DNA of 64,000 bases. Source: Paraburkholderia sp. SOS3 (GTDB taxonomy: Bacteria; Pseudomonadota; Gammaproteobacteria; Burkholderiales; Burkholderiaceae). A program made the position numbers and the translations under genes. The stretch is taken from assembly GCF_001922345.1 (NCBI RefSeq), contig NZ_CP018812.1:620001-684000 (forward strand), read 5' to 3'. The stretch's first letter is position 1. Every line of letters begins with the position of its first letter. A model generated the notes under the pieces. The model saw only the letters and a program-made list of their open reading frames with translations. It did no database searches and was not told where the DNA came from. Shown here in pieces: positions 16,876 through 25,883 of the stretch.

Positions 16876-17941
16876 TCTGAACCGCAGGTGGGCGCGCCTG
16901 CAGGCCGGGCCCGACGCGCGACTGCGCATCTATCGCAAGATCGAAAAGATGCTGTCCAACGGGCTGCCGCTGTTGAAGGTGCTCGAAGAACTCGAACTGC
17001 GCGCATCGCGCGAAGGCCGCAGGCCGAACGAGCCGGCCGCGATCATGCTCGGCGAGTGGCGCCAGGTTGTGCAGAACGGCGGCACGCTCGCCGAAGGCAT
17101 GGAAGGCTGGGTGCCACAGGCCGAGCAGATGATCGTCATGGCGGGCGAGCAGTCGGGCCGTATCGAAACGGCGCTGCGCTCGCTGAACGTGATCGTCGTG
17201 TCGGGCCGCCGCATTCGCCAGGCGATCACGGGCGGCCTCGCGTACCCGTTCGCGTTGCTCACCATGACGCTTGCCTACCTCTATCTGTTCGGTGCCCGTG
17301 TGATTCCCCAGTTCGCGGTCATCGTCAGCCCGCAGCGCTGGCATGGCACCGCCCATCTGCTGTATCTGCTGTCGCGCTTCGCGCAGGGCTGGATGGGATA
17401 TTGCGTGCTGATCGGCGTGCTGTGCGGCGCGCTGCTCGCGTACTCGATGCCGCGCTGGTCCGGGCGGCTGCGCAATTCGCTCGACCTCTTTCCGCCGTAT
17501 TCGATTTACCGGCTGGTGGTCGGCGTCAGTTTCCTGACGGCATTCGCATCGATGCAGGCGGCCGGCTTCACCGTCGAAAAATCGCTGGCACGCCTGTCGG
17601 CAAATGCGCGCCCCTGGCTGCGCGAGCGTATCGAAGACATGCTGTTCGGCGTGAAGTCTGGCCTCAACGTCGGCGAAGCGATGCGCAACACGGGCCATCG
17701 CTTTCCGTCGCGCGAGATCGTCGACGATCTGTGCGTGTATGCCGAATACAAGGGATTCGCGGAAGCCCTGAAGACGCTCGCGGACGAATGGATGGAAGCG
17801 GGCGTCGAACGGGTTGCCGCGCAAATGCGGGTGTTGAACGGCGCGGCGATCGTCCTGCTTGCGCTGCTCATGGGCGTGCTGATTACCGGTTTTTTCGGCA
17901 TTCAGCAGGAAATCGCGGCGATGACACGGTCGCTGCACTGA
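16865..17941 (+). CDS. pilR: PilR, inner-membrane platform protein (GspF family)
   Basis: 358 residues with two GspF domains and about three to four membrane helices (AYPFALLTMTLAYLYLFG, CVLIGVLCGALLAY, AAIVLLALLMGVLITGFF). It forms the inner-membrane platform that the extension and retraction ATPases turn. ATG 16865 sits inside the end of pilQ, and the longer open frame upstream has no support. This is R64-type PilR, unrelated to the NtrC-type PilR regulator of Pseudomonas. Confidence 0.88.
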   Translation: MRLDLNRRWARLQAGPDARLRIYRKIEKMLSNGLPLLKVLEELELRASREGRRPNEPAAIMLGEWRQVVQNGGTLAEGMEGWVPQAEQMIVMAGEQSGRIETALRSLNVIVVSGRRIRQAITGGLAYPFALLTMTLAYLYLFGARVIPQFAVIVSPQRWHGTAHLLYLLSRFAQGWMGYCVLIGVLCGALLAYSMPRWSGRLRNSLDLFPPYSIYRLVVGVSFLTAFASMQAAGFTVEKSLARLSANARPWLRERIEDMLFGVKSGLNVGEAMRNTGHRFPSREIVDDLCVYAEYKGFAEALKTLADEWMEAGVERVAAQMRVLNGAAIVLLALLMGVLITGFFGIQQEIAAMTRSLH

Positions 17942-17975
17942 ACTCAGGGTCTCATTTTAACGATGCGGGGATGAC

Positions 17976-18539
17976 ATGAAACAGGCGACTCACTCGGTAA
18001 TCCGTATGAAAACCAGGCGGGCGTTGCGCGGCCCGCGCGCCGCACAGCGCGGCGCCTCGCTGCTCGAGGCGATCGCGTATCTGGGCGTGGCGGCGATCGT
18101 CGTGATCGGCGCGATCGCGCTCCTCAACGGCGCATTCAGCAGCGCGAACACCAACGCGGTAAACGAGCAGGTCAGCGCGATTCAGACCGGCGTGAAGAAG
18201 CTCTACATGGGGCAGGCGGGCGGCTACGGCAATCTCGGCAACAGCGTGCTCGCGAGCGCAGGCGTGTTTCCGTCGACGCTCACGCCGTCCGCCGCGACGA
18301 ATACCGTCACCAACACGTGGAACGGCGCGGTGACCGTGCAGGGCACCGGTCCGACGTTCACGATCACGTATGAGAACGTGCCGCGCAGCGTATGTGTGAA
18401 CGCGGTCACCGCGGGGGGCAGTTGGGTGTCGATCAATATCAACAATAACAACGAGACCACCTTACCGGTGCCGCCCGATACCGCGGCGACCGATTGCAAT
18501 TCGGAGACGACCAACACGATCGTCTGGACCTCGACGTGA
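17976..18539 (+). CDS. pilS: PilS, major type IVb prepilin
   Basis: 187 residues. The leader is long (26 residues, basic) and ends in QRG before ASLLEAIAYLGV, so prepilin peptidase should cut G26/A27, leaving Glu at mature position 5. A mature N-terminus that is not Phe and a long leader are features of type IVb pilins. Two C-terminal cysteines (SVCVNAV and ATDCNSE) probably form the D-region disulphide. The body is rich in Thr, Asn and Gly. No prepilin peptidase gene is seen in the window. Confidence 0.88.
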   Translation: MKQATHSVIRMKTRRALRGPRAAQRGASLLEAIAYLGVAAIVVIGAIALLNGAFSSANTNAVNEQVSAIQTGVKKLYMGQAGGYGNLGNSVLASAGVFPSTLTPSAATNTVTNTWNGAVTVQGTGPTFTITYENVPRSVCVNAVTAGGSWVSININNNNETTLPVPPDTAATDCNSETTNTIVWTST

Positions 18540-18618
18540 TGCATCCGCACGGGGACACGATGCGTCGGCCATCGATGCGCGAGGCGAACGCGCGTGGCGA
18601 GTGCAGGGGAACGGCAAC

Positions 18619-19095
18619 GTGATCGCGATCTGGATCGTCGTGGCGTGCAGCGCGCTTGGCGGCCTGTATGAGCTGATCGACGCCGGCTATCTGCAGGCCA
18701 CGCCTGCTGCGGCGACCTTTACGCTCGCGCAGAGCATGAGCGCGTACCGCGCGGCGCTGATCGCGTATGCGCGCAGCCATCCGGAATTCGAGGGCAGCGT
18801 GCCCGCGCAAACGCTGCAAGCGCTGCTTGCGCCAAACGCCGTGGACCCGCTCTGGCGGAACTACGTGTCGCCGAATGCCTCGACCCCCGGCAGTCTCGTT
18901 GTGGTCTATGCGAGCTCGGCGAGCGCCGCACCGGCGATTGCGGGGATCGAAACACTGGCGGGCGGCTCGGCATTCGCGGGCGTCTCGCTCAACGGCGCGG
19001 TGATGTCGCCGGGCAACCCGGCGGTGCCGCTTCCCACGGCGCTGGCCAGCGCCGTGCCGAACGGCGTGCCGGTATGGATGGCGCAGGCCTATTGA
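18619..19095 (+). CDS. pilM: PilM-like type IVb pilus protein
   Basis: 158 residues from the GTG at 18619, which has AGGGGAA 7 bases upstream; a GTG at 18601 is possible but poorly placed. There is one N-terminal membrane helix (IAIWIVVACSALGGLYELI) and a soluble remainder (AYRAALIAYARSHPEF). Length and layout match PilM of R64-type clusters, whose exact role is not known. It lies between the two pilin genes, not beside pilL as in R64. The start codon is the weak point of this call. Confidence 0.65.
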   Translation: MIAIWIVVACSALGGLYELIDAGYLQATPAAATFTLAQSMSAYRAALIAYARSHPEFEGSVPAQTLQALLAPNAVDPLWRNYVSPNASTPGSLVVVYASSASAAPAIAGIETLAGGSAFAGVSLNGAVMSPGNPAVPLPTALASAVPNGVPVWMAQAY

Positions 19096-19114
19096 GAGCG
19101 GAGCGCAGCCAATC

Positions 19115-20749
19115 ATGAAATCGCGCACCGAAACGCGCATGAAAACGCGTACTACGGGCCAACGCGGCTTTACGATCGTCGAACTACTGGCGGCGCTGGC
19201 GATCGCTTCGCTCGCGTTTGCGGGCATTGCGATGATGGTCAATACGTCGTTGGAAGACGCGCGCGGGCAGCAGGCTGCGCAGTATCAGTCGCGGCTTGCA
19301 CAGGCCGCAGCGCAACTGATCCAGCAAAATGCCACCGCGCTTGGCGCGGCCGCGACCACGACGAAGCCGGTGACGGTGAAGCTGCAAGGTGCGCCTTATC
19401 AGTTGTCGACGTATCTGCCCGACGGCGTGCAAAACGAAAACGCGTACGGGCAGACACCGTGTCTGTTCGTCTATGCGACCAGCAACGGCGGACTGCAAGG
19501 GCTGCTCGTGACCGAAGGCGGGAGAACCATTCCCGATGCGCAGCTTGGCTACATCGCGGCGAACGCCGGGCCCGGCGGCGGTTCGATACCGGCCGCGCAG
19601 AATACCGGCGGCGCGGCGCTCGGCGCCTATGGCGCATGGCGCTTCGCCGCGCCGAATCCGGCGAACGTGTCGTGCTCGGGAGTCAAGACGGGCGTCGGCC
19701 ATCTGGTCAGCGAAATTTTCCCGGACAATAGCCAGGGCCAAAACACGGACTTTCTGTACCGCGTGAGCGTGCCCGGCAATCCGACTGCCAACACGATGCA
19801 GGTGCCGATCGTGCTCGCGCAGCAAACCGACTTCAGCCCATGCACGGCGGCCGCGGGTTCGCTCGCGGCCGACGCAAGCAGTAACCTGCTGACCTGCAGC
19901 GGCGGTCAGTGGCAGCCGCAGGCGTCGCTGCACTGGCGCGATCCGGTCGCATCGGCGTCGGATCTCGGCGATACCGCAAAGGTGCCGCACCCGCGGCTCG
20001 GCGATGTCGCGATGACCACCAACACCGGGCGCGCTTATACGTTCAACGGCACCGCGTGGCAAGCGTTGGCGGTGGACGAGGCAGGCAACCTGAATCTCGG
20101 CAATCGGCAGGCGCAGGGCAATTCGTGCGCGCCGAACGCGGTCGACACGACGCCGGTTACCACGGACGGCACCGGCCGCGTGCTGTCGTGCCAGAACGGC
20201 ATCTGGCAGACGCAGTCGGAAATCACGCCCGGCAGCAACATGACCGAATGCCAGATGATGATGACGACGCCGAATGCGACCGACTACGCCGGCTGTGCGG
20301 CACCACCGTCGAACAATTACGACGCGGCGCCGTTTTCACACAACGTGTCGAACGGCACCTACTCGTACACGCGCGAGCTGACGGTGCAACTCACCAAGCC
20401 CGGCATCGTGTCGGTGACGTCGTGGGCTCACATGAACGACGGGCTGTGCAGTACGCGCTCCGGCGCCCAGGCGCAGATGTCGCAAGACATCGATATTTTT
20501 ACCGCCGCGGGACAGCAGATCGGACATGTCGAAGCGCAGAGCCCGAAGCTGACCGACGACTCCGGCGGCATCAACAACACGATCACGCAGGCGGCGCCCG
20601 CCGGCAGCTATCAGGTGCAGGTCACGACCAACTGGGCGACCTACAACCTGATCTCGACGCCGTGGACCAGTTCGTTCTGCGGTGCGCAAGGCCAGACCAT
20701 TCCGAATACGCCGGTTGCGGCAGGCTGGACCGTGAACACCTACTACTAG
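19115..20749 (+). CDS. pilV: PilV, minor pilin or tip adhesin
   Basis: 544 residues with a prepilin leader that ends in QRG before FTIVELLAALAIAS (cut after G18, Glu at mature +5). A helical N-terminal part is followed by a long Cys-containing, Gly/Asn/Thr-rich body. In R64 the C-terminus of PilV recognises the recipient cell and is exchanged by a shufflon. Here the gene reaches its own stop, and I find no repeated recombination sites or Rci-type recombinase beside it. Repeating segments with LxCxxGxWQ (LLTCSGGQWQ, VLSCQNGIWQ) appear in the body. Confidence 0.85.
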   Translation: MKSRTETRMKTRTTGQRGFTIVELLAALAIASLAFAGIAMMVNTSLEDARGQQAAQYQSRLAQAAAQLIQQNATALGAAATTTKPVTVKLQGAPYQLSTYLPDGVQNENAYGQTPCLFVYATSNGGLQGLLVTEGGRTIPDAQLGYIAANAGPGGGSIPAAQNTGGAALGAYGAWRFAAPNPANVSCSGVKTGVGHLVSEIFPDNSQGQNTDFLYRVSVPGNPTANTMQVPIVLAQQTDFSPCTAAAGSLAADASSNLLTCSGGQWQPQASLHWRDPVASASDLGDTAKVPHPRLGDVAMTTNTGRAYTFNGTAWQALAVDEAGNLNLGNRQAQGNSCAPNAVDTTPVTTDGTGRVLSCQNGIWQTQSEITPGSNMTECQMMMTTPNATDYAGCAAPPSNNYDAAPFSHNVSNGTYSYTRELTVQLTKPGIVSVTSWAHMNDGLCSTRSGAQAQMSQDIDIFTAAGQQIGHVEAQSPKLTDDSGGINNTITQAAPAGSYQVQVTTNWATYNLISTPWTSSFCGAQGQTIPNTPVAAGWTVNTYY

Positions 20750-20806
20750 CTGAAGACCACGCGGTGCGCCGCATCGCTCATCTGAAACCTGAACCTGAAG
20801 CCGATC

Positions 20807-22606
20807 ATGAAACGATTCGTCAAAGCTGTTCTGCTTGCCGCCCTGGCGCTTGGCTGCGTCACCGTACCCGCGGCGCCGGTACGCTGGCGGACCACGCAGA
20901 TCGACTACTCCGCCGACGCGAAGGATATCAAGGACGTGCTGCGCGATTTTTCCGCGAGCCAGAATATTCCGGCGAACATCTCGAAGGACGTGGCGGGCAG
21001 CGTGACGGGCAAGTTCCACATGCCGCCGCAGCGCTTCCTCGACACGCTCGCGTCGTCGTTCGGCTTCGTCTGGTATTACGACGGGCAAGTGCTCGATATC
21101 GTGCTGCCCGAAGAGATGAAGAGTTCGCTCGTGAAGCTCGATCATGCTAGCGCCGGGGAACTGCGCGACACGCTTGCGGCGATGCATGTCGCCGATCCGC
21201 GCTTTCGCATCACCTACGACGATGCGCAAGGTGCGGCGATCGTCAACGGCCCGCCGAACTATGTGCAACTGGTATCCGATATTGCCGCGCGTCTCGATGC
21301 CAATACGTCGCATCGCGCGGGCACCGTGGTCCGCGTGTTTGCGCTGCATCACGCGTGGGCCATGGACCGCACGGTAAATATCGAAGGCACGTCGGCGACG
21401 TTGCCCGGCGTCGCGACCGTGCTCAACAGCATGTATCACCCGAATCAGGCGGGCGCGTCGACGTATGGCGCGGCGCCAGGCGCAACCAGCGTGGCGAACG
21501 TGCAGCACGCGCGGGGCGTGAACGATGTGTCGGGTAGCGCGCTGGGCGGCGCGCCGATGCCGCCGCTGCCGCCCGGCGCGCAAGGCGGCTCGGGCGGCGG
21601 CGCCTATGCGGCGCCGCAGGCGGGCAATCCGCAAAGCTCGAGCCTCTTCAGCGGTCTGACTGGTCGCGCGTCGCCGCAACTTTCGGGCGCACTCGGCCAG
21701 GCCGGCATACCGGGTTCGCCCGCCGGCGCGCAGCAGGACAACGACATGCTGCCGGTCATCCAGCCGGACCAGCGCACGAACTCGGTGTTGATTCGCGACA
21801 CGCCGGACCGCATGGACCAGTATCCGGAACTGATTGCACGCCTTGACGTGAAGCCGCGTCTGATCGAGATCGAAGCGCATATCTTCGAGGTCGATACCGA
21901 CTCGCTCGCACAGCTTGGCGTGAACTGGACCGCCCACAACAGCCATGTCGACCTGCAAACCGGAAATGGCGCCGGCACGCAGAACGTATACAACGGCACG
22001 CTCGCGCCAACCTTCGGCAATACGACGTTGCCGGGCGGCGTGACCGCAGCCGCTTCGCCCGCCGGCGCCGCGCTCACCACGGTGCTCGGCAACGCCGGGC
22101 GTTATCTGCTGGCCAACGTGAATGCGCTGGAGCAGCACAACAAGGCGAAGATCGAAGCGAGTCCGAAGGTGGCGACGCTCGACAACGTTGAAGCCGATAT
22201 GAGCAACGACACGCAGTTTTTCGTGCGTGTGAGCGGCTACACGTCGGCCGACCTGTACAGCGTGTCGACCGGCGTGTCGCTGCGCGTGCTGCCGATGGTG
22301 GTCGACGAGAACGGGCGCACGCAGATCAAACTCGACGTCGCGATTCAGGACGGCCAGCTAAGCGGCCAGACCGTCGACAACATTCCGGTGATTTCGAGCA
22401 GCAACATCAATACGTCGGCATTCGTCAACGATGGCGAGGCGCTGCTGGTGGCGGGCTACAAGGCCGCCAACATCACGCACAATCTCACCGGCGTACCGTT
22501 GCTCTCGAAGATTCCGCTACTCGGCAATCTGTTCAAGTCGACCGATAACGAGGACAGCCACATGGAGCGGCTCTTTCTTCTGACGCCGCATATCATCGAC
22601 CTATGA
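20807..22606 (+). CDS. sctC: SctC, type III secretion outer-membrane secretin
   Basis: 599 residues. A Sec signal ends near VPAAPVRW. T3SS-type N0/N1 domains (DIKDVLRDFSASQNIP, FGFVWYYDG) and an N3 region with a Gly/Pro/Ala-rich insert (about residues 235-310) follow. The secretin barrel (LIEIEAHIFEVD, GVSLRVLPMVVDENG) carries the family signature VPLLSKIPLLGNLFKS and ends in RLFLLTPHIIDL. It builds the outer-membrane ring of the injectisome. In Xanthomonas and Ralstonia hrcC follows hrcT; here it lies 57 bases behind pilV and more than 20 kb from sctT, with no PIP box of its own. Confidence 0.92.
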   Translation: MKRFVKAVLLAALALGCVTVPAAPVRWRTTQIDYSADAKDIKDVLRDFSASQNIPANISKDVAGSVTGKFHMPPQRFLDTLASSFGFVWYYDGQVLDIVLPEEMKSSLVKLDHASAGELRDTLAAMHVADPRFRITYDDAQGAAIVNGPPNYVQLVSDIAARLDANTSHRAGTVVRVFALHHAWAMDRTVNIEGTSATLPGVATVLNSMYHPNQAGASTYGAAPGATSVANVQHARGVNDVSGSALGGAPMPPLPPGAQGGSGGGAYAAPQAGNPQSSSLFSGLTGRASPQLSGALGQAGIPGSPAGAQQDNDMLPVIQPDQRTNSVLIRDTPDRMDQYPELIARLDVKPRLIEIEAHIFEVDTDSLAQLGVNWTAHNSHVDLQTGNGAGTQNVYNGTLAPTFGNTTLPGGVTAAASPAGAALTTVLGNAGRYLLANVNALEQHNKAKIEASPKVATLDNVEADMSNDTQFFVRVSGYTSADLYSVSTGVSLRVLPMVVDENGRTQIKLDVAIQDGQLSGQTVDNIPVISSSNINTSAFVNDGEALLVAGYKAANITHNLTGVPLLSKIPLLGNLFKSTDNEDSHMERLFLLTPHIIDL

Positions 22607-22641
22607 GCGATGCGCGTGGCCGACCGCGCGGCATCGCGCTC

Positions 22642-22677
22642 GCCGTATTCCGGGTGCGTCCGCGGCTGGAATACGGC
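22642..22677. terminator. Bidirectional terminator-like hairpin between sctC and the monooxygenase gene
   Basis: GCCGTATTCC and GGAATACGGC form a perfect 10-bp stem with a 16-base loop, placed between two convergent genes that are only 83 bases apart. A run of T is lacking on both sides, but the position suits transcription from either direction. Confidence 0.6.
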
Positions 22678-22689
22678 ATTGCTTCGTCG

Positions 22690-23730
22690 TCATGCTGCGG
22701 CGCTGTGCGCGGCAGTCTGCAGGGCAGGGATCACATCGCGTGCGAAGCGTTGCATCGACGCCATCACGCGCGGGTGCGCCAGCGCGCCGAACCAGAAGCT
22801 CGCGCTGAAGTAATCGCAGCAGAGCCCGTCGCGAATCCTGCGCAACTGGTGCACGCATTCGTCGACCGTGCCGATCACCGTGTGGTCGTCGCGCAGCGCG
22901 GCGATGGTCGGTTCATGAGGCAAGGCACCGGCCGGCACGATGCCGTCGATCACCGCGCCCTGGTCGTGGCGCAAACGCCAGGTCGCGCGGCCGTTCCACA
23001 GTGCCTGTTCTGCCGCTTCCTCCGCTTCCGCGTGACTCTGCGCGACGTAGACCGGCCGCTGCGTACCGATGCGCAGCGGCGCCATCGCCGTCGCGAGGTC
23101 GGGCCATGCGTCACGCATATTGGTCAGCGTCGAGATCGGCTCGAGCACGCCCGTGAACATGTTTGCGCGGCGCCACACTGCCTGCTCGACCGACTCGCGG
23201 CGACTCGAATTGACGACCATCCACAGCGGCATCGCGCGCTGTACGGGCTGGGGCACGAGGTGAGTCTCCGGAATCTGGAAATGCTCGCCCTCGTACCGGA
23301 ACACGGGTTCGCGCAAGGCGGCAAGCAGCACGTCGAGCGCTTCGTTGTCGCGCTCGATAGTGTCGCCTTTATCGATCTGGAAACGCGCGTACTGGTAGCT
23401 CTGGTAGCCCTTGCCGATGCCGATTTCGACGCGCCCGCCGCTCAGCACATCGAGCGTCGCGAGTTCTTCGGCGACCGTCAGCGGATGATGCAGCGGCAGT
23501 GGCACGATCGCGGGCCCGACGCGCAGCCGCCGCGTGTGCGCGACGATATGCGACAGCAGCAACAGGGGACGCGACGTGTGCGCGTAATTCGTGAAGTGAT
23601 GCTCCGCCACCCACAGATGGCTGAAGTTCAGCGTATCCGCGGCGCGTGCCATGTCGAGCGCGCGGCGGTACAGCTCGGCAGCGGGACGCGGTTCAGGGGC
23701 GGGCATCGTAATAAAGAGGCCAAATTGCAT
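22690..23730 (-). CDS. LLM-class flavin-dependent oxidoreductase
   Basis: 346-residue cytosolic bacterial-luciferase-like TIM-barrel protein. Typical segments are LWVAEHHF near residue 40, a PLHHPLTVAEELATLDVLSGGRVEIGIGKG-type block near residues 80-110 (flavin binding), and a C-terminal IGTVDECVHQLRRI helix. The family uses reduced flavin and oxygen on varied substrates, so the substrate cannot be read from sequence. It is the only clearly metabolic gene inside the secretion region and lies opposite to sctC and the kinase gene. It has no PIP box. It may be an unrelated insertion or part of a signal-metabolite pathway. Confidence 0.85.
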   Translation of the reverse strand: MQFGLFITMPAPEPRPAAELYRRALDMARAADTLNFSHLWVAEHHFTNYAHTSRPLLLLSHIVAHTRRLRVGPAIVPLPLHHPLTVAEELATLDVLSGGRVEIGIGKGYQSYQYARFQIDKGDTIERDNEALDVLLAALREPVFRYEGEHFQIPETHLVPQPVQRAMPLWMVVNSSRRESVEQAVWRRANMFTGVLEPISTLTNMRDAWPDLATAMAPLRIGTQRPVYVAQSHAEAEEAAEQALWNGRATWRLRHDQGAVIDGIVPAGALPHEPTIAALRDDHTVIGTVDECVHQLRRIRDGLCCDYFSASFWFGALAHPRVMASMQRFARDVIPALQTAAHSAAA

Positions 23731-23971
23731 TCACTGCTCCCGGGAACTGGACACGTCGGCGCTGGACCGCGCCGACCTGGCCCATGCGACTGCGCACAGC
23801 GCGCGACGCGATGCGGCTCTGCTGCGATTAACGTCGATTTGTGCCGCGTGCGTGCGCGCCTGCACGAACCGATGTTCCGGCACGCGCATCCGCGTTCGCG
23901 GCGCTGCAGTGCACGCGCGATGGCCGTGTGCGCGGCACGGCGCGGATCGTCGGCGCTTGCCGGAAGCCGCC

Positions 23972-25060
23972 ATGACTGAACCGCTCGCGTTGCCGGCCGC
24001 CGCGCTCGATGCGCTGTTCGACAGCCAGCCGTGGGGCACGATCGCGGTCGACCGCGAGCAGCGTGTGCTGTTCGTCACGGCGGCGGCAACCCGCCTGCTG
24101 CAACGGACGATCCGTAGCGGTGCGCCGTTTGCCGAGCTGATGCGCACGTACGGCGTAACGGACTTCGACGCGAAAGGTGGCGAGCACAGGCAGGAGATCG
24201 AATTTCAGGCGGGTGCGACATGGCTCTGGCTGACGCGCCACGCCGTCGAGGATAGCGAGCCGATTGCCGCCGCGTACGCGCTGGTCGACATCACGAGCAT
24301 GCGTCGTGCGCTCGGCGAGCGGATGGAGTCCCTGCGGTTCATGTCCCACGACCTGCGTTCGCCGCAAAATTCAATCGTCGCGCTCACGCAGCTTCACGAA
24401 TCGGATCCGCGGGCATTTGAAGCATGCGGTGGCATGCAGCGCATCGCCGAACTGGCGCGTTACGCATTGTCCATCGGCGATAAATTCGTGTTGACGTCGA
24501 TGGAAAGCGGCTTGCGGCCGCACGATCTCGTACGCTTCGACCTATGCGCGACGATCCGCAGCCTGATTCCGCAGCTCGATGTTGCGGCCGTATATCGCGG
24601 TGTGGCGCTGCGTTTGTGGCTGGCAGAAGGCGATGCCGTCTGGATGTCCGGCGTGCGCGTGTTCGTCGCGCGGGCGTTGCAGAATCTTGTCGACAACGCC
24701 ATTCGCGCGTCCGCACCGGGTGATCCTGTGACAGTTTTGCTAAAGGTCGTGGACGGTTACGCCGTTATCACGGTAAGCGACGCGGCGGGAGGGTTGCCGG
24801 GGCTCGCCGCGCGCCGTGTGATGCACGACTTCGATGCGCTTGCAGGCCAATCGTCCGGTGCATTCGGCCTCGGCCTCAAGCTCACAGCGCGCGTCGTGCA
24901 GATGCACGGCGGCACGCTGCACGCACAAGCCAATGCCGATACCGGGACCGACTTCGTCATGCGGCTGCCGTGCCTGACCAGCCGGCGCAAACACGCGATG
25001 CCAGGCGCAACGCCCGGCCACGGTGGGTTCGCGACGCTCGAGCGCCCGGATGCGAACTGA
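23972..25060 (+). CDS. Soluble PAS-type sensor histidine kinase
   Basis: 362 residues with no membrane helix or signal peptide, so it probably senses an intracellular cue. A PAS-like N-terminal domain spans about residues 10-110. The H-box is FMSHDLRSPQNS with H126 as the expected phosphorylation site. The ATPase domain has an N-box (ALQNLVDNAIRAS) and glycine boxes (DAAGGLPG, GAFGLGLKL). ATG 23972 has GGAAG upstream. It is 57 bases from the response-regulator gene and very likely its partner. A kinase beside an HrpG-like regulator is not part of the standard Xanthomonas hrp cluster. Confidence 0.85.
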   Translation: MTEPLALPAAALDALFDSQPWGTIAVDREQRVLFVTAAATRLLQRTIRSGAPFAELMRTYGVTDFDAKGGEHRQEIEFQAGATWLWLTRHAVEDSEPIAAAYALVDITSMRRALGERMESLRFMSHDLRSPQNSIVALTQLHESDPRAFEACGGMQRIAELARYALSIGDKFVLTSMESGLRPHDLVRFDLCATIRSLIPQLDVAAVYRGVALRLWLAEGDAVWMSGVRVFVARALQNLVDNAIRASAPGDPVTVLLKVVDGYAVITVSDAAGGLPGLAARRVMHDFDALAGQSSGAFGLGLKLTARVVQMHGGTLHAQANADTGTDFVMRLPCLTSRRKHAMPGATPGHGGFATLERPDAN

Positions 25061-25093
25061 GTTCACCGGTGCAAGGCGCTAAGCAATCGATCA

Positions 25094-25108
25094 GCGGCCT
25101 TTGGCCGC
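25094..25108 (+). promoter_or_regulatory. Short hairpin just before the response-regulator start
   Basis: GCGGCC, TTT, GGCCGC forms a perfect 6-bp stem ending 9 bases before the ATG at 25118. It would overlap the ribosome-binding region, so it could limit translation of the regulator. No T tract follows. Confidence 0.35.
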
Positions 25109-25117
25109 GAGACAATC

Positions 25118-25876
25118 ATGGTGCGCAAGCAGATTCGAATCGTTCTCGCTGAAGATGATGTGATCCAGCAATCGCTGCTGGTGTCGTGGCTCAAGGCGGA
25201 GGGCTATCACGTCGATGCGTTCGACAATGGCCTCGACGCCCGGAACCATCTGTCCAACCACTGGGCGGACCTGATGATCCTGGACTGGGATTTACCCGGT
25301 ATACCGGGTGACAGGCTGCTCACGTGGGTGCGCGCCCGCTCGAGCTCGACGGTGCCCGTGATTTTCCAGACGGTCCATTCGGACGAAGAGGACATCGTTC
25401 GCATTCTTGACACCGGTGCCGACGATTTTCTCGTGAAGCCGTTCGACAGGATGGTGCTGCTCGCGCGCATTCGCGCGTTGCTGCGGCGTTTCAACAACAC
25501 GGCGAGCGACAGCCGGCAGATGATCGTCGGGCGCTACCTGCTCGATCGCGCGAACCTCAGCATCTCGGGCGGCGATCTGATGCACACGCTCGGTACGAAG
25601 GAGTTCGATCTGTTGTGGCACCTTGCGTCGCATCGCGGCACGGTCGTCCAACGCCAGGACCTGCATTCGGTTGTCTGGGGCTGGGACGGCGGCGCGACGA
25701 GCCGCTCGGTCGACATGTACGTGAGCCGGTTGCGCGCGAATCTGAAGGCGATCGGCGTCGAATGGACGATCCAGTCGGTGTACGCGAAGGGCTACCGGCT
25801 CAATATGAGCGACGACGGCGGCGTGAACGTCGACGCGTCGCGCACGAACCGCAATCCCTCTGCCGTGCCGGTGTAG
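25118..25876 (+). CDS. OmpR-family response regulator (HrpG-like position)
   Basis: 252 residues. The receiver domain has the acidic pair D13/D14, phosphorylation site D56 (LMILDWDLPG) and the conserved lysine in FLVKPFD. The winged-helix DNA-binding domain spans about residues 135-235 (LGTKEFDLLWHLASH, VDMYVSRLRANLKA, YAKGYRLN). HrpG, the top regulator of hrp genes in Xanthomonas and Ralstonia, is of the same family and size, and this gene lies between the two T3SS secretin-like genes. The HrpG role is inferred from context. It is 8 bases upstream of the second secretin-like gene, so the two may be co-transcribed. Confidence 0.85.
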   Translation: MVRKQIRIVLAEDDVIQQSLLVSWLKAEGYHVDAFDNGLDARNHLSNHWADLMILDWDLPGIPGDRLLTWVRARSSSTVPVIFQTVHSDEEDIVRILDTGADDFLVKPFDRMVLLARIRALLRRFNNTASDSRQMIVGRYLLDRANLSISGGDLMHTLGTKEFDLLWHLASHRGTVVQRQDLHSVVWGWDGGATSRSVDMYVSRLRANLKAIGVEWTIQSVYAKGYRLNMSDDGGVNVDASRTNRNPSAVPV

Positions 25877-25883
25877 CGCGAGC

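Noticed and set aside
19115..20749. Shufflon in pilV
   Set aside because: No inverted 19-base-type repeats or recombinase gene were found beside the pilV 3' end.
20750..20806. Possible PIP box in front of sctC
   Set aside because: No pair of TTCG motifs with 16-base spacing is present in the gap or the end of pilV.
22603..23979. 458-residue open frame on the plus strand
   Set aside because: It is the antisense of the flavin oxidoreductase gene, with Arg/His-rich text and no family motif. GC-rich codon bias keeps the opposite frame open.
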